This document shows positions 5,787 through 6,943 of a stretch of DNA of 6,943 bases, piece after piece. The DNA comes from an uncultured Saprospiraceae bacterium (GTDB lineage Bacteria > Bacteroidota > Bacteroidia > Chitinophagales > Saprospiraceae): assembly GCA_938044055.1 (NCBI GenBank), contig CALIQO010000632.1, positions 1 to 6,943 of the forward strand, given 5' to 3'. The notes under the pieces are model-generated. The model saw only the letters and a list, made by a program, of their open reading frames with translations, did no database searches and was not told the origin of the DNA. The number at the start of each line of letters is the position of its first letter. Positions within the stretch are counted from its first letter, which is position 1. A program made the translations under genes and the position numbers.

Positions 5787-6943
5787 ATGAAAAAACTATT
5801 TACACAGCTAGTTTCGTCGCTCGCTTTGGTGTTGTTACTGGCTGTTTCAGCCTATGGTCAGAGAACCATAACCGGTACAATAACTGATGCTGAAAATGGC
5901 GATCCACTTATTGGAGCTAATGTTATCGTGGTCGGATTCGATACCGGAGTAATTACGGATATCGATGGGAAGTATTCACTTCCTCTACCTGATGGCGCTA
6001 CAGCACTAGAGTTTTCTTACACGGGATATACATCCCAGACCATTGAGTTGGGTGCATCAGATGTCGTTGACATCTCACTCTCTTACGGAGAGCTTCTGGA
6101 AGAAGTTGTCGTAGTGGGGTATGGTACTCAATCCAAGAAAGAAGTAACAGGTTCAGTAGTCAGTATTAAATCTGAAGACTTTAACCGAGGAAACGTGAAC
6201 TCTCCTTCACAATTATTGCAGGGGAAAGTAGCAGGTCTTACCATTACACGACCAGGGGGTGACCCTAACGGTACATTCGGAATAAGACTGAGAGGTCTAT
6301 CTACGATCGGAGCTCAGACTGAGCCACTTGTTATAATCGATGGTGTGCCAGGTGGTTCACTTACCAATATTGATCCACAAGATATCGAGTCAATTGATGT
6401 TCTTAAGGATGGATCTGCAGCCGCAATCTATGGAACGAGAGGTTCATCAGGAGTAATCTTGGTTACGACTAAGAAAGGAAAGAAAGGCACTTCTCGCATT
6501 GAGTATAATGGTTATGCTGCTACAGAATCTATTGCTAATCAGCCTGCAATATTGTCTACGGACGATTTCATAGCTGAAGGTGGAATTAACGCTGGTGGAA
6601 ATACAGACTGGTACAGTGAGCTTGCTCAGACAGGATTGACACAGTCTCATAATGTTTCTATGTCAGGAGGAACAGAAAAAACAACTTACCGTGCTTCTTT
6701 TAACTTTAGAGATGCGAGTGGGGTCTTAAGAAATTCTGGATTCTCTCAATTGAATGGTAGTCTTTCTCTTAACCAGAAGGCCCTTGACGACAAGCTTTCT
6801 GTAAGCTTAAATTATATAACGACTAATAGGGATCAGACATTTGGTTTTCCAGAAGCGTTTAGATATGCAACCTTGTTTAACCCTACTTCATCTGTTTTTA
6901 ACGATGATGGATCATTCAACGAGCCAGGTGGTTTTGATTTTTT
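5787..6943 (+). CDS. SusC/RagA-family TonB-linked outer-membrane receptor, N-terminal part (3' end outside window)
   Basis: The frame opens with ATG at 5787 and stays open to the right edge, giving 385 codons; full SusC-type proteins are about 1000 residues. A Sec signal peptide (1-24, hydrophobic LALVLLLAVSAYG) is likely cleaved before Q25. A carboxypeptidase-regulatory-like domain follows at about 27-100, with ITGTITDAENGDPLIGANV (28-46), GVITDIDGKYSL (54-65) and FSYTGYTSQTIEL (76-88). Next come the TonB-box-like ELLEEVVVVGYGTQ (102-115) and the plug domain (about 117-235), with LLQGKVAGLTITRPGG (143-158), IRLRG (166-170), PLVIIDGVPGG (180-190), DIESIDVLKDGSAAAIYGTR (199-218) and GVILVTTKKGK (222-232). 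The first barrel strands follow. Such receptors import glycans, peptides or other large substrates with a SusD-type lipoprotein; that partner would be expected just downstream, outside the window. The substrate cannot be inferred. Confidence 0.93.
   Translation, partial: MKKLFTQLVSSLALVLLLAVSAYGQRTITGTITDAENGDPLIGANVIVVGFDTGVITDIDGKYSLPLPDGATALEFSYTGYTSQTIELGASDVVDISLSYGELLEEVVVVGYGTQSKKEVTGSVVSIKSEDFNRGNVNSPSQLLQGKVAGLTITRPGGDPNGTFGIRLRGLSTIGAQTEPLVIIDGVPGGSLTNIDPQDIESIDVLKDGSAAAIYGTRGSSGVILVTTKKGKKGTSRIEYNGYAATESIANQPAILSTDDFIAEGGINAGGNTDWYSELAQTGLTQSHNVSMSGGTEKTTYRASFNFRDASGVLRNSGFSQLNGSLSLNQKALDDKLSVSLNYITTNRDQTFGFPEAFRYATLFNPTSSVFNDDGSFNEPGGFDF

Noticed and set aside
6447..6650. 67-codon open frame on the minus strand inside the SusC-type gene
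   Set aside because: It is antisense to the plug and first barrel region of a clear SusC frame that stays open to the window edge.

Overview
The window looks like chromosomal DNA from a member of the Bacteroidota. Four things point there: a PorZ-type component of the type IX secretion system (T9SS), bacillithiol synthesis (BshA), a SusC/RagA-type TonB-linked receptor, and a TAnnTTTG-type promoter with AT-rich leaders instead of Shine-Dalgarno sites. The SusC N-terminus resembles Saprospiria or Cytophagia proteins, but I cannot fix the class from this sequence alone.

Layout. Bases 1-1136 (+) hold the C-terminal half of porZ, cut by the left edge. Its stop codon directly abuts the stop codon of bshA (1137-2270, -), with no bases between them. 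A 194-base divergent intergenic region (2271-2464) separates bshA from a MerR-type regulator with a degenerate cobalamin-binding domain (2465-3349, +). A YceI-family lipoprotein follows 46 bases later (3396-4076, +) and ends at a good intrinsic terminator (4090-4123). The terminator overlaps the last codons of a convergent gene for a lipoprotein of the vanadium-dependent haloperoxidase/PAP2 family (4114-5442, -). A 344-base AT-rich divergent region (5443-5786) carries the haloperoxidase promoter and probably that of a SusC/RagA receptor gene (5787 to the right edge, +), which is cut after 385 codons.

How the genes relate. PorZ acts at the outer membrane in attaching secreted cargo to anionic lipopolysaccharide. 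BshA makes the first intermediate of the thiol bacillithiol in the cytoplasm. The MerR-like regulator and the YceI lipoprotein probably form a small transcription unit. YceI proteins can bind polyisoprenoids and CarH/LitR-type regulators often control carotenoid genes, so a link to isoprenoids is plausible but not shown. The haloperoxidase and SusC genes diverge from one regulatory region and encode envelope proteins. No mobile element, CRISPR array, tRNA or rRNA was seen.

I found no clear new multi-gene system. The most notable observation is that the MerR-like protein has lost the residues that bind adenosylcobalamin in CarH, including the axial histidine, so it may be a light- and B12-independent regulator that still sits beside a putative isoprenoid-binding lipoprotein.
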